This document shows positions 9,878 to 20,500 of a stretch of DNA of 36,262 bases, piece by piece. Position 1 is the first letter of the stretch. Every line of letters begins with the position of its first letter. Made by a program: the position numbers and the translations under genes. The stretch lies in contig NZ_AWNH01000058.1 in NCBI RefSeq assembly GCF_000482245.1, positions 1 to 36,262 on the forward strand, given 5' to 3'. The DNA is from Leptolyngbya sp. Heron Island J (GTDB lineage: Bacteria > Cyanobacteriota > Cyanobacteriia > Phormidesmidales > Phormidesmidaceae). The notes below the pieces were generated by a model. The model was not told where the DNA came from, searched no databases, and saw nothing but the letters and a program-made list of their open reading frames with translations.

Positions 9878-12800
9878 CTACGTTTCGATTGCCTGGGCAA
9901 TGATCTCGTCAAATTCCTGCTGATTTAGTCCAGCATCAGGAAAATCAGACACCGTATAACCGACCGTATCCGGAGACTGACAGTGACGAATTAGTCCTTT
10001 CAAGTGGTGTAGGAAGTTTTGAGCTAAGTCTGCTACAGTTTCTGCCTGATGAACCTTTTCACTGTATGTCCAATCAACCCGTAGCTGATCTTTCAAAATG
10101 TAGCTGTTAACATCAATCAGGTAGCGACGAGGATTGTTGCAGCCGCGATCGGCTGCGAGCATTTCTGGAACAATTTGAAGATGATTCACCTCTGGTAAGA
10201 CTTGGTCGAACCGCCCCAGATAGTTGAAACTTACTTCAGACTTTGGCAATGATTTGAGCTGATGCCCGGCGTCTGAGTCTTTGCTGAGATATTTCACAGC
10301 ACCAAAGCCAACACCGCAATTAGGAATCTGACGAAGCTGTTCTTTAACCTGCTTAAGTGAATCGGACAGTGAGTCTTTATTACCTAATGTAAGCAACACT
10401 GGAAAAACAGCTGTGAACCAACCGACAGTTCCAGATAGGTTCAAATCTTCAAAGAGTTCCTCTCGCCCGTGGCCCTCTACATCGATCAGTAAAGCCGCAG
10501 ACTTTGTCCATTGTTCAAAGCTCAAAGCCAGTGCCGTGAGTAATACCTCATTGATCTGAGTTTGGTAGGCTAGGGGCACTTCCTGCAGGAGTGCTTTTGT
10601 CTCCTCTGACTCTAGTGCAAGGGATACGGTTTTTACCGTTGCTTCAGAATTGTTATTAACATCGCCACTATCAATGGGCAAGGGAGAAATATGAACGTCT
10701 TTAAACTTGTCTAGCCAGTAGCTGAGTTCCTGCTTCACGTGAGGGCTTTGTGTCCAGGTGACTAAATGCTCTGCCCACAGCTTATAGGAACTTGTCTTTG
10801 CAGGTAACTGAAGTGATTGCCCCTGCTGGAGCTGGTGATACAGTGAAAAGAATTGCTCCAGCAAAATCCGCCACGATATCCCATCCACTACTAGATGATG
10901 GACTATAAATAGCAGTCGGCAAGGTCTATGATTCCCCAGATTAAATAAGGCCGCTCTTATTAAAGGACCATTGAATAAATTCAGACTTGCCTGCAGTCCA
11001 TCGGTCCGATTATCAATCTCCTTTTGCTGGTCTACTTCTGATAGCCCTGACAAGTCGACATACTCAAAGAGACTATCAGGGTTCACATCAGCGATAGTTT
11101 GTGACCACATCTTCGCTTTCTGGGTAAATCGTAGGCGTAGAGCATCATGTTGTACTAGCAACTGCTGCAGTATCTGTTCTACCCAATCCGGATTGAGACT
11201 TGGTTGAACCTGCAGTAGTACCGATTGATTCCAGTGGTGTGGCTCCGGTAGCTGCTGCTCGAAAAACCAATGCTGAATTGGTGTTAGTGGCACTGCCCCT
11301 GTAATCACACCTTGCTCTGCCAGGGTAGTCGACACCATGTTAACTACTTTTGCCAGTTCAGCGATGGTTTGGTGCTGAAATAGCTGTTTGGGGATTAAAT
11401 ACAGTCCGGCCTGACTAGCCCTGGCTACCACTTGAATGCTCAGAATTGAATCGCCACCCAGCTCGAAGAAATTATCGTGTATGCCAACTTTGTCGAGCCC
11501 CAGAAGGTCTGACCAAATCTCAGCTAGAACCTTTTGAGCGGGGGTAGAAGGTTCCGTTTTAGCCGTTGTTTCCCTGGATGGAGCGGTAAGGGCAGAGCGA
11601 TCAACCTTTCCACTTGGAAGTAATGGAAACTCGTCTAAAAAGACAAACTGTTCTGGCACCATATAGTCTGGCAGACGAGTTTGCAAAAACTGTCGGAGCA
11701 AATCACGATCAATACTGTTAGGCTCACTCGGTATAACATAGGCAACCAGGTAGTTGTAGTTTGCCTGGTTTAAATGGGCGATTACGATCGCTTCTCGAAC
11801 GGCCCTGTGCTGCTGCAAGGTTGCTTCTATTTCCTGCAGCTCAATTCGAAATCCTCTGACTTTAACCTGATGGTCTGTACGGCCTAAAAACTCAATCTCA
11901 CCGTTGGAACGATATCGAACTAAATCGCCGGTCCTGTACAAACGGGCGTCTGGCTCGGGACTAAAAGGATGTTGAACAAATTTCTCATCGGTTAGCTCTG
12001 GGCGTTGCCAATAACCACGGGCTAGTCCTGCACCTCCTAGAAACAGTTCACCAACTACATTGATGGGAACAGGTTGAAGATTGTTATCTAAAATATAGGC
12101 CTGGGTGTTAGCAATCGGACGCCCAATGGATGGAGCCTGCGCCAAATCCTTTGAAATTCGACTAAAGGTTGAGTAGGTTGTGTCCTCCGATGGTCCGTAA
12201 AGATTGAACACATCGGTGACCTGCTGTTGCTGATAAATCTCTTGTACAAGCTTTAGTCCCAGCGGCTCACCGGCTAGATTTACGGTACGAACGCTGTCAG
12301 GAAGCGCATTGGCTTTGAGCAGACCTGCGATCGCAGAAGGAACCGTATTTATCAGAGTCACCTGATCTGCGGCGGGTAAATCAGGGAGACTTAGAATATT
12401 TTCCGCTAAGATAACACGTCCCCCGGAACTTAGGGGCAAAAATAGCTCAAACACGGAAAGATCGAAACAGATTGAAGTTGAGGCTAGAACTCCCGTTAAC
12501 TGCTCTGGTGTAAACACCGTTTTGGCCCAACCAATCAAAGCAGCCGCACTTTGATGTTGGATCATAATTCCCTTGGGTTTACCCGTGGAGCCTGATGTAT
12601 AAATTAGATAGGCTAAATTTTTAGGGCTAACACCGCTGATTACATTATCAGCCGACTGATGTTCAATTTTGTTTGGCCAATCTACATCCAAATCGACAAT
12701 GTGAACATCTGATTGAGGAATTTTTGACCTCGAATTTTTCTGAGATAAAACGATAGAAATCTGCGAGTCTTCCACAATAAAGGCCAGGCGTTCCGCAGGA

Positions 12801-14566
12801 TAGGCCGGATCTAGGGGCACATAGCCCCCCCCAGCTTTGAGGACAGCGAGTATGCCCACCACCATCTCAATCGACCGCTCTGTACAAATTCCAACTAAAC
12901 ATTCAGATGTAATGCCTTGGGCTCTTAAATAGTGAGCCAGCTGATTTGCTCGCTGGTTTAATGCATGATAGCTAATGTGATCATTACCCAAAACTATCGC
13001 GATCTCATCCGGCGTTTGTTCAGCCTGCAGCTCAAACAGTTGATGGAGACATTGATGGCTAGGATACTCAAGCTGATTTTGATTCCAAACGGTTAGCAGC
13101 CTATGCTTCTCATTCGGACTGAGTAGAGGTAGCGTATCAATGGACTGGTCAGGATTGGCAACAATCCCATGGAGTAAGGTGTGAAAATGGTTAAACAGGC
13201 ACTCAACGGTTTCTAGCTCGAATAAATCTGTACTGTACTCAAACCAGCCACAGATCTCGTCTGGCATTTCCACCAAATTAACAGATAGATCAAGCTGCGC
13301 CCTGCCTATATCCAAAGGTACTGGGTCCAACGTCAGCGCTGGCAGCTCAACCCGCTGCATGGGCGCATTTTGTAGCACAAACATCACCTGAAACAAAGGA
13401 TTGTGACTCATGCTTCGCTCGGGACGCATTGTTTCCACCAGCTTTTCAAACGGAAAATCCTGATGGGCGTCTGCTTCCAAAACCGTATCTTTTACTCGCT
13501 GGAGCAGCCTACGAAAAGATAGACCACTCGACAAATCTGTTCGCAGCACAAGAGTATTTACAAAGACACCAATCATCTCCTCTAGTTCAGTTCGCTGACG
13601 ATTGGCAACAGCGGTGCCCACTAAAATATCGTTCTGTCCTGTATATCTGTAAAGAACTACCTTAAATGCTGCAAGCAATGTCATAAAGAGCGATGCTTGC
13701 TCCTTTTGACTTAACTCTTTGAGCGCAGTACTCAAAGAGTTTGAAAATTTAAAGTGATACAGTGCCCCCTGAAGACTCGATACAGCAGGGCGTAGGCGAT
13801 CGCTGGGCAGCTGCAGGAGGGGTAAATCGCCCGATAATTTTTTTCTCCAGTAATCTAGCTGACGGTTAAATTCTTCACCCTGTAGCCGCTGATGTTGCCA
13901 TAGGGCAAAGTCTGCATATTGAATTGCCAGTTCTGGCCGCTCAGGAGAGGCACCTGACTGATCAAAGCTAGTGTAAAAAGCCGACAGCTCTTGAACAAGG
14001 ACCGCTAGGGACCATCCATCTGAGGCAATGTGGTGTAGGCTCAAAAGTAGTAAATGGTCAGTTTCGTGCAGTCGAAATAAGACTGCACGCATCATCATAT
14101 CTTGCCCCAAATTAAATGGTCGTCGCGCTTCCTCAACTGCCAGCCGCTTTGCAGTCTCTTCGCGCTCCGGGGTGGCCATAGCCTCCAAGTTTACAACGGT
14201 TAAAAGATCTTGCGGTAATTGCTGATGAATTGTTGAAACTGGCTTACCATCAACTGTGGAAAAGGTTGTTCTGAGGACCTCATGCCGTTGGCAAATGGCC
14301 CTAAGCCCTTTATTTAATGCATCAATATTGACAGACCCCGTCAGCCTTAAAGCAGCTGGAATATTATAGATAAAATTGCCAGACTCAAGCTGGTCTAAAA
14401 ACCAAAGACGCTGCTGAGCCGAAGATAGAAGCACCGTATCTTGGTCTGACCTACGGGGAATTCGCTGCCTTGATTGTGACAATACACCGTTTTCCTGCAG
14501 CAAACGCTCTAACAATGCCCGCTTCTTACTGGACAGCTGAAAGTTTCGTGTTTCACTATGACTCAT
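9878..14566 (-). CDS. NRPS module C-A-PCP-E, predicted to add D-alanine
   Basis: 1562 residues. An N-terminal linker (LSSKKRALLERLL, 11-23) leads into an LCL-type condensation domain with HHIASDG at 178-184. The adenylation domain (about 510-1000) has YTSGSTGKPKG at 656-666. Its pocket reads D-L-F-N-N-A-L-T-Y, the code reported for the alanine module of McyA (microcystin); glycine is the main alternative. The PCP has FFELGGDSI with Ser1040, the DSI variant usual before epimerases. The last third (about 1085-1540) is an epimerisation domain with HHLVVDG at 1223-1229 and TVGWFT further on. An epimerase would be pointless on glycine, which supports Ala converted to D-Ala. A GGGGA ribosome site lies 7 nt before the ATG. 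The gene starts 14 nt after the stop of the PKS-NRPS gene and hands its product to the DCL condensation domain of the next protein. Confidence 0.95.
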   Translation of the reverse strand: MSHSETRNFQLSSKKRALLERLLQENGVLSQSRQRIPRRSDQDTVLLSSAQQRLWFLDQLESGNFIYNIPAALRLTGSVNIDALNKGLRAICQRHEVLRTTFSTVDGKPVSTIHQQLPQDLLTVVNLEAMATPEREETAKRLAVEEARRPFNLGQDMMMRAVLFRLHETDHLLLLSLHHIASDGWSLAVLVQELSAFYTSFDQSGASPERPELAIQYADFALWQHQRLQGEEFNRQLDYWRKKLSGDLPLLQLPSDRLRPAVSSLQGALYHFKFSNSLSTALKELSQKEQASLFMTLLAAFKVVLYRYTGQNDILVGTAVANRQRTELEEMIGVFVNTLVLRTDLSSGLSFRRLLQRVKDTVLEADAHQDFPFEKLVETMRPERSMSHNPLFQVMFVLQNAPMQRVELPALTLDPVPLDIGRAQLDLSVNLVEMPDEICGWFEYSTDLFELETVECLFNHFHTLLHGIVANPDQSIDTLPLLSPNEKHRLLTVWNQNQLEYPSHQCLHQLFELQAEQTPDEIAIVLGNDHISYHALNQRANQLAHYLRAQGITSECLVGICTERSIEMVVGILAVLKAGGGYVPLDPAYPAERLAFIVEDSQISIVLSQKNSRSKIPQSDVHIVDLDVDWPNKIEHQSADNVISGVSPKNLAYLIYTSGSTGKPKGIMIQHQSAAALIGWAKTVFTPEQLTGVLASTSICFDLSVFELFLPLSSGGRVILAENILSLPDLPAADQVTLINTVPSAIAGLLKANALPDSVRTVNLAGEPLGLKLVQEIYQQQQVTDVFNLYGPSEDTTYSTFSRISKDLAQAPSIGRPIANTQAYILDNNLQPVPINVVGELFLGGAGLARGYWQRPELTDEKFVQHPFSPEPDARLYRTGDLVRYRSNGEIEFLGRTDHQVKVRGFRIELQEIEATLQQHRAVREAIVIAHLNQANYNYLVAYVIPSEPNSIDRDLLRQFLQTRLPDYMVPEQFVFLDEFPLLPSGKVDRSALTAPSRETTAKTEPSTPAQKVLAEIWSDLLGLDKVGIHDNFFELGGDSILSIQVVARASQAGLYLIPKQLFQHQTIAELAKVVNMVSTTLAEQGVITGAVPLTPIQHWFFEQQLPEPHHWNQSVLLQVQPSLNPDWVEQILQQLLVQHDALRLRFTQKAKMWSQTIADVNPDSLFEYVDLSGLSEVDQQKEIDNRTDGLQASLNLFNGPLIRAALFNLGNHRPCRLLFIVHHLVVDGISWRILLEQFFSLYHQLQQGQSLQLPAKTSSYKLWAEHLVTWTQSPHVKQELSYWLDKFKDVHISPLPIDSGDVNNNSEATVKTVSLALESEETKALLQEVPLAYQTQINEVLLTALALSFEQWTKSAALLIDVEGHGREELFEDLNLSGTVGWFTAVFPVLLTLGNKDSLSDSLKQVKEQLRQIPNCGVGFGAVKYLSKDSDAGHQLKSLPKSEVSFNYLGRFDQVLPEVNHLQIVPEMLAADRGCNNPRRYLIDVNSYILKDQLRVDWTYSEKVHQAETVADLAQNFLHHLKGLIRHCQSPDTVGYTVSDFPDAGLNQQEFDEIIAQAIET

Positions 14567-14580
14567 ACTGTTTTCCCCGA

Positions 14581-17500
14581 TTAAGCTAATACCTTTTGTT
14601 CCAACATAGTTTCAGCCTCTTGCTCAGATAGTTGAGCAACCGTCAATATCAGCTGGGCTGTCTTCTCAAGCACTGTGAGATCGTTTGCCTGCTGGACAAG
14701 CAACTTTGCCAGCCCCGCAACGGTTGGTGATTGAAAGAACTGACGCAGCGACAGCTCTACTTGAAACATGTCTTGCAGTCTAGCAATAGTGCGCGTGGCC
14801 AACAAAGAATCACCACCGAGTTCAAAAAAGCTTTGCTGTATGCCAACTTGCTCCAAATCTAATACTTCAGCTAAGACTCCGGCTACTACTTCCTCCACCT
14901 GATTGCGAGGAAGAGAGATTGTTGTTTCTGAAGATGAGACTGAAGACTGAAGACACTGTAGAGATTTTCGATCAACCTTCCCATTTGCCGTTAGTGGTAG
15001 CGACTCTAGGACAATAAATTCAGTCGGAACCATATGGGGTGGCAACCACTGGCTCAGAAAAGTACTCAGCTGTTCACCGGGTAAATCTACAGTTCCACGG
15101 GGCACAACGTAGGCAGCTAACCAATTTTTTCCTTGATGATTGACGACAGTTACGATTGCCGTACGGACGGCAGAATGCTTCATCAGGGCGTGTTCAATTT
15201 CTCCTACTTCTATGCGATGCCCTCGAATCTTGACTTGAAAATCTACCCTGCCCATAAACTCAATGTTCCCATCAGGCAGATAGCGCCCTAAGTCTCCAGT
15301 GCGATACAATCGCTCTCCATCGGAAGAACGAGTTATAAAGCGAGCGGCGGTTTTCTCGTCATCTTGCCAGTAGCCTTGAGCCAAGCCAGCACCGGCACAG
15401 TACATTTCGCCTGTGACCCAGGTGGGACAATCTTCCAACTGTTCGTTTAAGATGTAATACTTCGAGTTTGATATGGGCATTCCGTAGGGAATGCTCTTCC
15501 AATGTGGATCAACTGCATCAATTGGGTAATTAATATTCCAAACAGTGGTTTCTGTGGGACCACCGATACTACAAACCTGGACATTTTCAGCCAAAGATTT
15601 TATCCGATTCGGCAATTCGAGGGGAATCCAATCTCCACCTAAAATTGCCAGTCTGAGAGATGAAAGATCGAGTTCGGGCTGCCGAGAGGCAGTTTCTACC
15701 AGCATCTCCATCATGGCTGGCACCGAGTTCCATAGGGTCACATGGTGCTTTTGCATCAGTGATATCCAATGGGCAGGCTCTTTGAGCGAGTCTGCATTTG
15801 GAATGACAACGGTGCCGCCCGCTATTAGCAGTCCGAAAACATCATAGACTGATAAATCATGGTGTAGCGTAGTGAGTGCCAAGATGCGATCGTCAACACC
15901 AACATGAAAGCGCTGATTAGTATAAATAACCATATTGACAACGCTGCGGTGAGAAATCATCACGCCTTTAGGTAGCCCAGTGGAGCCGGACGTGTAAATC
16001 ACATAGGCTAAATCATCGGGGGTATTCACGTCATCTAGGGCCGCTTGCTCTTCGGTAGACCAGTCGATACGGTCAACGCAAATTGTCGTCACCTGAGATA
16101 AATGGGCAAACCGATCGCTAAAGTGCGACTGGGTCAAAACAAACTGAGCCTGAGCGTTCTCCAATACATACTGCAGCCGCTCGGCTGGCAGACTTGGATC
16201 AATGGGTAGATAAGCCGCACCAGAGGCCAGAATGCCAAGCACTGCTACAATTTGCTCCCATCCTTTGTCCATGAGAATGGCAACAAGCTGGTTTGGAGCA
16301 GCTCCTTCGGCTCGCAGGTATTGCCCTAACTGGTTGGAGTAATGATAAAGCTCGCCATAGGTCACGGTGCGCCCTTGGGCAATAATTGCCGCTTTATGGG
16401 AGTTGGGGGTAGCCTGGCTAGTAAACAGTCCGTAGAGTGTCTCTAAGGGTATTGTTGCCTCGGTGGAGTTAATCGCCTCGCGCTGCTCCAGCTGCTCCTT
16501 GGGAGTTAGCTCCTGGATCTCTGCCTGCCAGGCCTCTTCTGAATTGGCCAACCGCTTTAATAAATGACTGTAGGCATCGAACATCTCGCTGATCATACCT
16601 GCCGGAAATAATTCCTCAACAGCGTCCCAGAAGAAGATCAAGGCTCCTCCATCTTCAAAGACCTGATTGTCTAGCCATACCTGCGGAGTTTGCGTTAAGG
16701 CATAGGCAATCGGTCCAAATTCTTCCATATCAGCTAGAACAGATTGCTGCTCGGTTTGAGCATCCAGGGGGAGGCTAGTAAAGACCACTGGCATAGTAAC
16801 TACCCCCATGTCTACGCCCTGAGCCTGGGCCAGCTCCCGCAAAATCCGAACACCACTCACATAGTGGTGTTCTAAGTCTTGCCACAGCTGCTCCTGTATC
16901 TGTTTTGCACGCACCTCAAACGAAGCACGTTTAGAATTATCAACTTCCAAAAGGGTAAAGGACGCAAACTCTCCTACTAGGTCATTCACCTGTGGATGTA
17001 AAGGCAGGCGATTAAATCTTGGAATATTAATTGTGAAATGAGGCGTTTCGCTCCAGGTGGTCAAAACCTCCGCATAGATAGCAACTTGCAGCCCAGCCGA
17101 TGTTAACCCTGCTCTTGCTGCTCTTTCCTTTAAACGCTGCCAGTCAGATGGCTCTAGCCGACCTTCTCGATGCACAAATTGAGGAGACTTTAGTGAGGCA
17201 GGATTTTTTGATAAGGGTAAGACTGGTGCCGGTGGCAACATCGAGATACGCTGATGCCAGTATTGCAACGATCGCTCGAATAAAGATGTTTTTTGTAGGT
17301 CGATTGTTGAGAGTATGTAATCGCGATAAGAGATTTCTAGGGGAGGCAGTGCAGCTTGAGGCTGGCTGTAGAGTCTAGCCCAGTCGCGGAACAGAATGCG
17401 ATAGCTCCAAGCATCACTGATGAGGCCATCTATGCTAATGTGCAGACGAGTTTGCTGCTCGCTAATTTTTGTTGTGCGAATTTCAAATAGTGGATACTGA

Positions 17501-20500
17501 TCAGCCGACAGAACCTGATGGGAAAGGCGATCTCGAGTTTCTTGTAGAGCTGAACTAATGTCTTCGGCGGTAAGATGCCGCAAATCGTCGACTTGAATTT
17601 TGTAGGGAGGCACCTCTGAAAGAATTTGTTGCTGTCCATCAGGCAAGATAATTGCTCGTAACATCTCGTGACGCTGAACGAGATGCTGCCAACTAATGCC
17701 CAGCCGTTCTAGGTTCAACTGTTCACAATCAAGTTCTAAATATAAATGAATCGACACGCCTCCTCCAGCAAAAACATTATTTCTGCCGAGCCAGTAGGCC
17801 TGCTGCATTTCGTTGAGAGGAAATGGCACAAACCGATTCTCTGGATCTGAAATTAGAGTAGGAAGCTGTATATCTAGTAGGGCATCTGTCTGTTTTAACA
17901 GCCGATCCGCCAGTTGAAAAATGCTAATATCCTGAAGTAAAAGCTTTAATGGAATGGTGGCTCCTAAGCTAACCTCAACCCGATTTCTTAATTCCAACGC
18001 CATTAAAGATTCCAGGCCAAAGCTGTGCAATGACTTGTGAAGATCAATCTGCTCAGGAGCTACACCTAGAACCTGAGCCAAGCGACTACATAGGTACTGA
18101 GCTAGAACTGAATGACGCTCTTCTGCTGGTATTGCTAGCAGATCTTCTCTCGTTAGCTGACGACGATCGCTAGCCGCGATTAGAGGAGCCTGTTCAGCAG
18201 AAATGAAGGTTTCCGATAGTTGAATATCTAGGTCAGGGGCATAGGGTCTTCCCTGCTTAAGGGTAGAATCAATCCAGTAGTATTGCCGCTCAAATGGATA
18301 GGTTGGTAAAGGCACGCGATTTGACAAATAACCCTGGTCAAATCCAAACCAGTCCACATCGTATCCCTGAACAAACAGCTGACTGAGGGATGAGATGACA
18401 ACAGACCAGTCAGCTTGACTTGGCTTTAGGGAAGGCAGCCATTGCAGTGTGTGGGATTCTGGTACGCACTGCCTACCCATGCCAATTAAAACAGGCTTAG
18501 GTCCGCATTCTAGGCAACAGTTTATATCGAGACCGGCCAGCGTCTGTATGGTTTCTAAAAATCTCACGGATGAGCGTAAATGGTTGCACCAGTAGCTGGC
18601 ATCAGGGATGAAGCCTGGCTTCATAGTCTGGCCTGTCACGTTGGAAATCAGCGGAATCTTGGGCGCACTAAATTGAACCTTGGCGACAATCTGCTCAAAT
18701 TCTGCCAAGATTGGCTCCATTAAGGGCGAGTGAAAGGCATGAGAAACTTTAATTTCTCTGGCATCAATACCTGCCAACCGACTCAGAACGGTCTGGACGG
18801 CGTCGTGCCGACCTGAAATAACTGTGTGAGTTGGGCCATTAAACGCTGCTATGGAGACTTCATCACCATAGTCAGCAATGGCAGCATTAACGCTGGCTGC
18901 ATCTGCAAAAACAGCTGCCATTTTGCCTTGATGCTGCTCCAAAGACTGCATTAGGCGGGCGCGTTTAGCGACTAACGTTAACCCATCCTCCAAACTGAAA
19001 ACATCTGCGATACAGGCTGCTACATACTCGCCTAAACTATGCCCCAAGACGACGGTAGGTTTGACTCCCCAGGACTGCCACAGGCGCGCTAGGCCGTATT
19101 CCACAGCGAATAAAGCTGGCTGAGTGTAGACTGTTTCATTTATTAGAGAGCTATCTGATTCGCCATAGAGGATAGAGAGTAGTGACTGCGGTAGCTGCGA
19201 TCGCAAAATCTCATCACAATCTTGCAAAATTTTGCGGAATAGTGGCTGGGTTTCGTAGAGCTGTCGCCCCATATTCACATACTGAGCCCCCTGTCCTGTG
19301 AATAGGAACGCAACTTTTGGGTGTGCGGAATTTTGAAGCTGATGACTAATAACACCGTCAGATATTTGACCAGAGGCAAATGCTTCTAGGTGCTGACGCA
19401 TTGTCTCTGAACTGTCTGAAATTGCGGCTAAACGATGATTAAACTTAGCTCGACCCGCATTAGCCGTAAACGTAATATCAGCAAGAGACTGTTGCGGATG
19501 CGAACTTAAATGGTCGGCAAATTTTCGAGCCAGTGCTTTCAATGAGCTGCTGCTTTTGGCAGATAGCGTTAACGTATGGAACGGACGCTCCACAGATTGA
19601 GGACTCGACTGAACGCTGGGTGGCTCCTCTAGGACAAGATGTGCATTGGTACCACCAATGCCAAAAGAACTTACGCCAGCGCGGCGCGGCGCACCGTTGG
19701 ACGTCCAATCTAGGGGGGACGTATTGACGTAAAAGGGACTGTCGGCAAAATTAATTTGCGGATTTTCTACCTTGAAGTGGGCACTAGGCGGCAGCGTCCG
19801 GTGATGCAGCGCCAGTACAGCTTTAATCAAGCTAGCAACTCCTGCTGCTGATTCTAAATGTCCAATATTGGCTTTTACAGAACCCAAGGCACAAAACTGT
19901 TTGCGCTGAGTGTAGTTACAAAAGACTTTTTTGAGCGCCGCAACTTCAATCGGATCCCCTAGGGCAGTTCCGGTGCCATGGGCTTCAATATACGCTATTG
20001 TCTCAGGCTCTATATTTGCCAGTTCCATCGCTTCTGCAATTACCGATGCCTGTCCTTCAACGCTGGGAGCTGTATATCCCACCTTGGATGAGCCATCATT
20101 ATTGACGGCTGACCCTCGAATCACGGCCCATATGTGATCATGATCAGCGAGGGCATCACTCAATCGCTTGAGAGCAACAACACCCACACCATTCCCAAAA
20201 ACCGTCCCTTGGGCGGCGGCATCAAATGCACGACAATGACCATCAGGTGAAAAAACGCCGCCTTCCTGATGAAAATAGCCGCTTTTATGGGGAACTCGAA
20301 CGGTGACTCCTCCAGCAAGGGCAATATCACATTCACCATTTAACAGACTTTGACTGGCTAGATGAACGGCAACCAGAGAGGTGGAACAGGCCGTTTGAAT
20401 ACTTAAACTAGGCCCCTTGAGATTGAGCTTATAAGATACCTGTGTTGCTAAATAATCTTTATCGTTGCTCAGAAGCGTCTGTATGCTTTCCATTGAAGGC

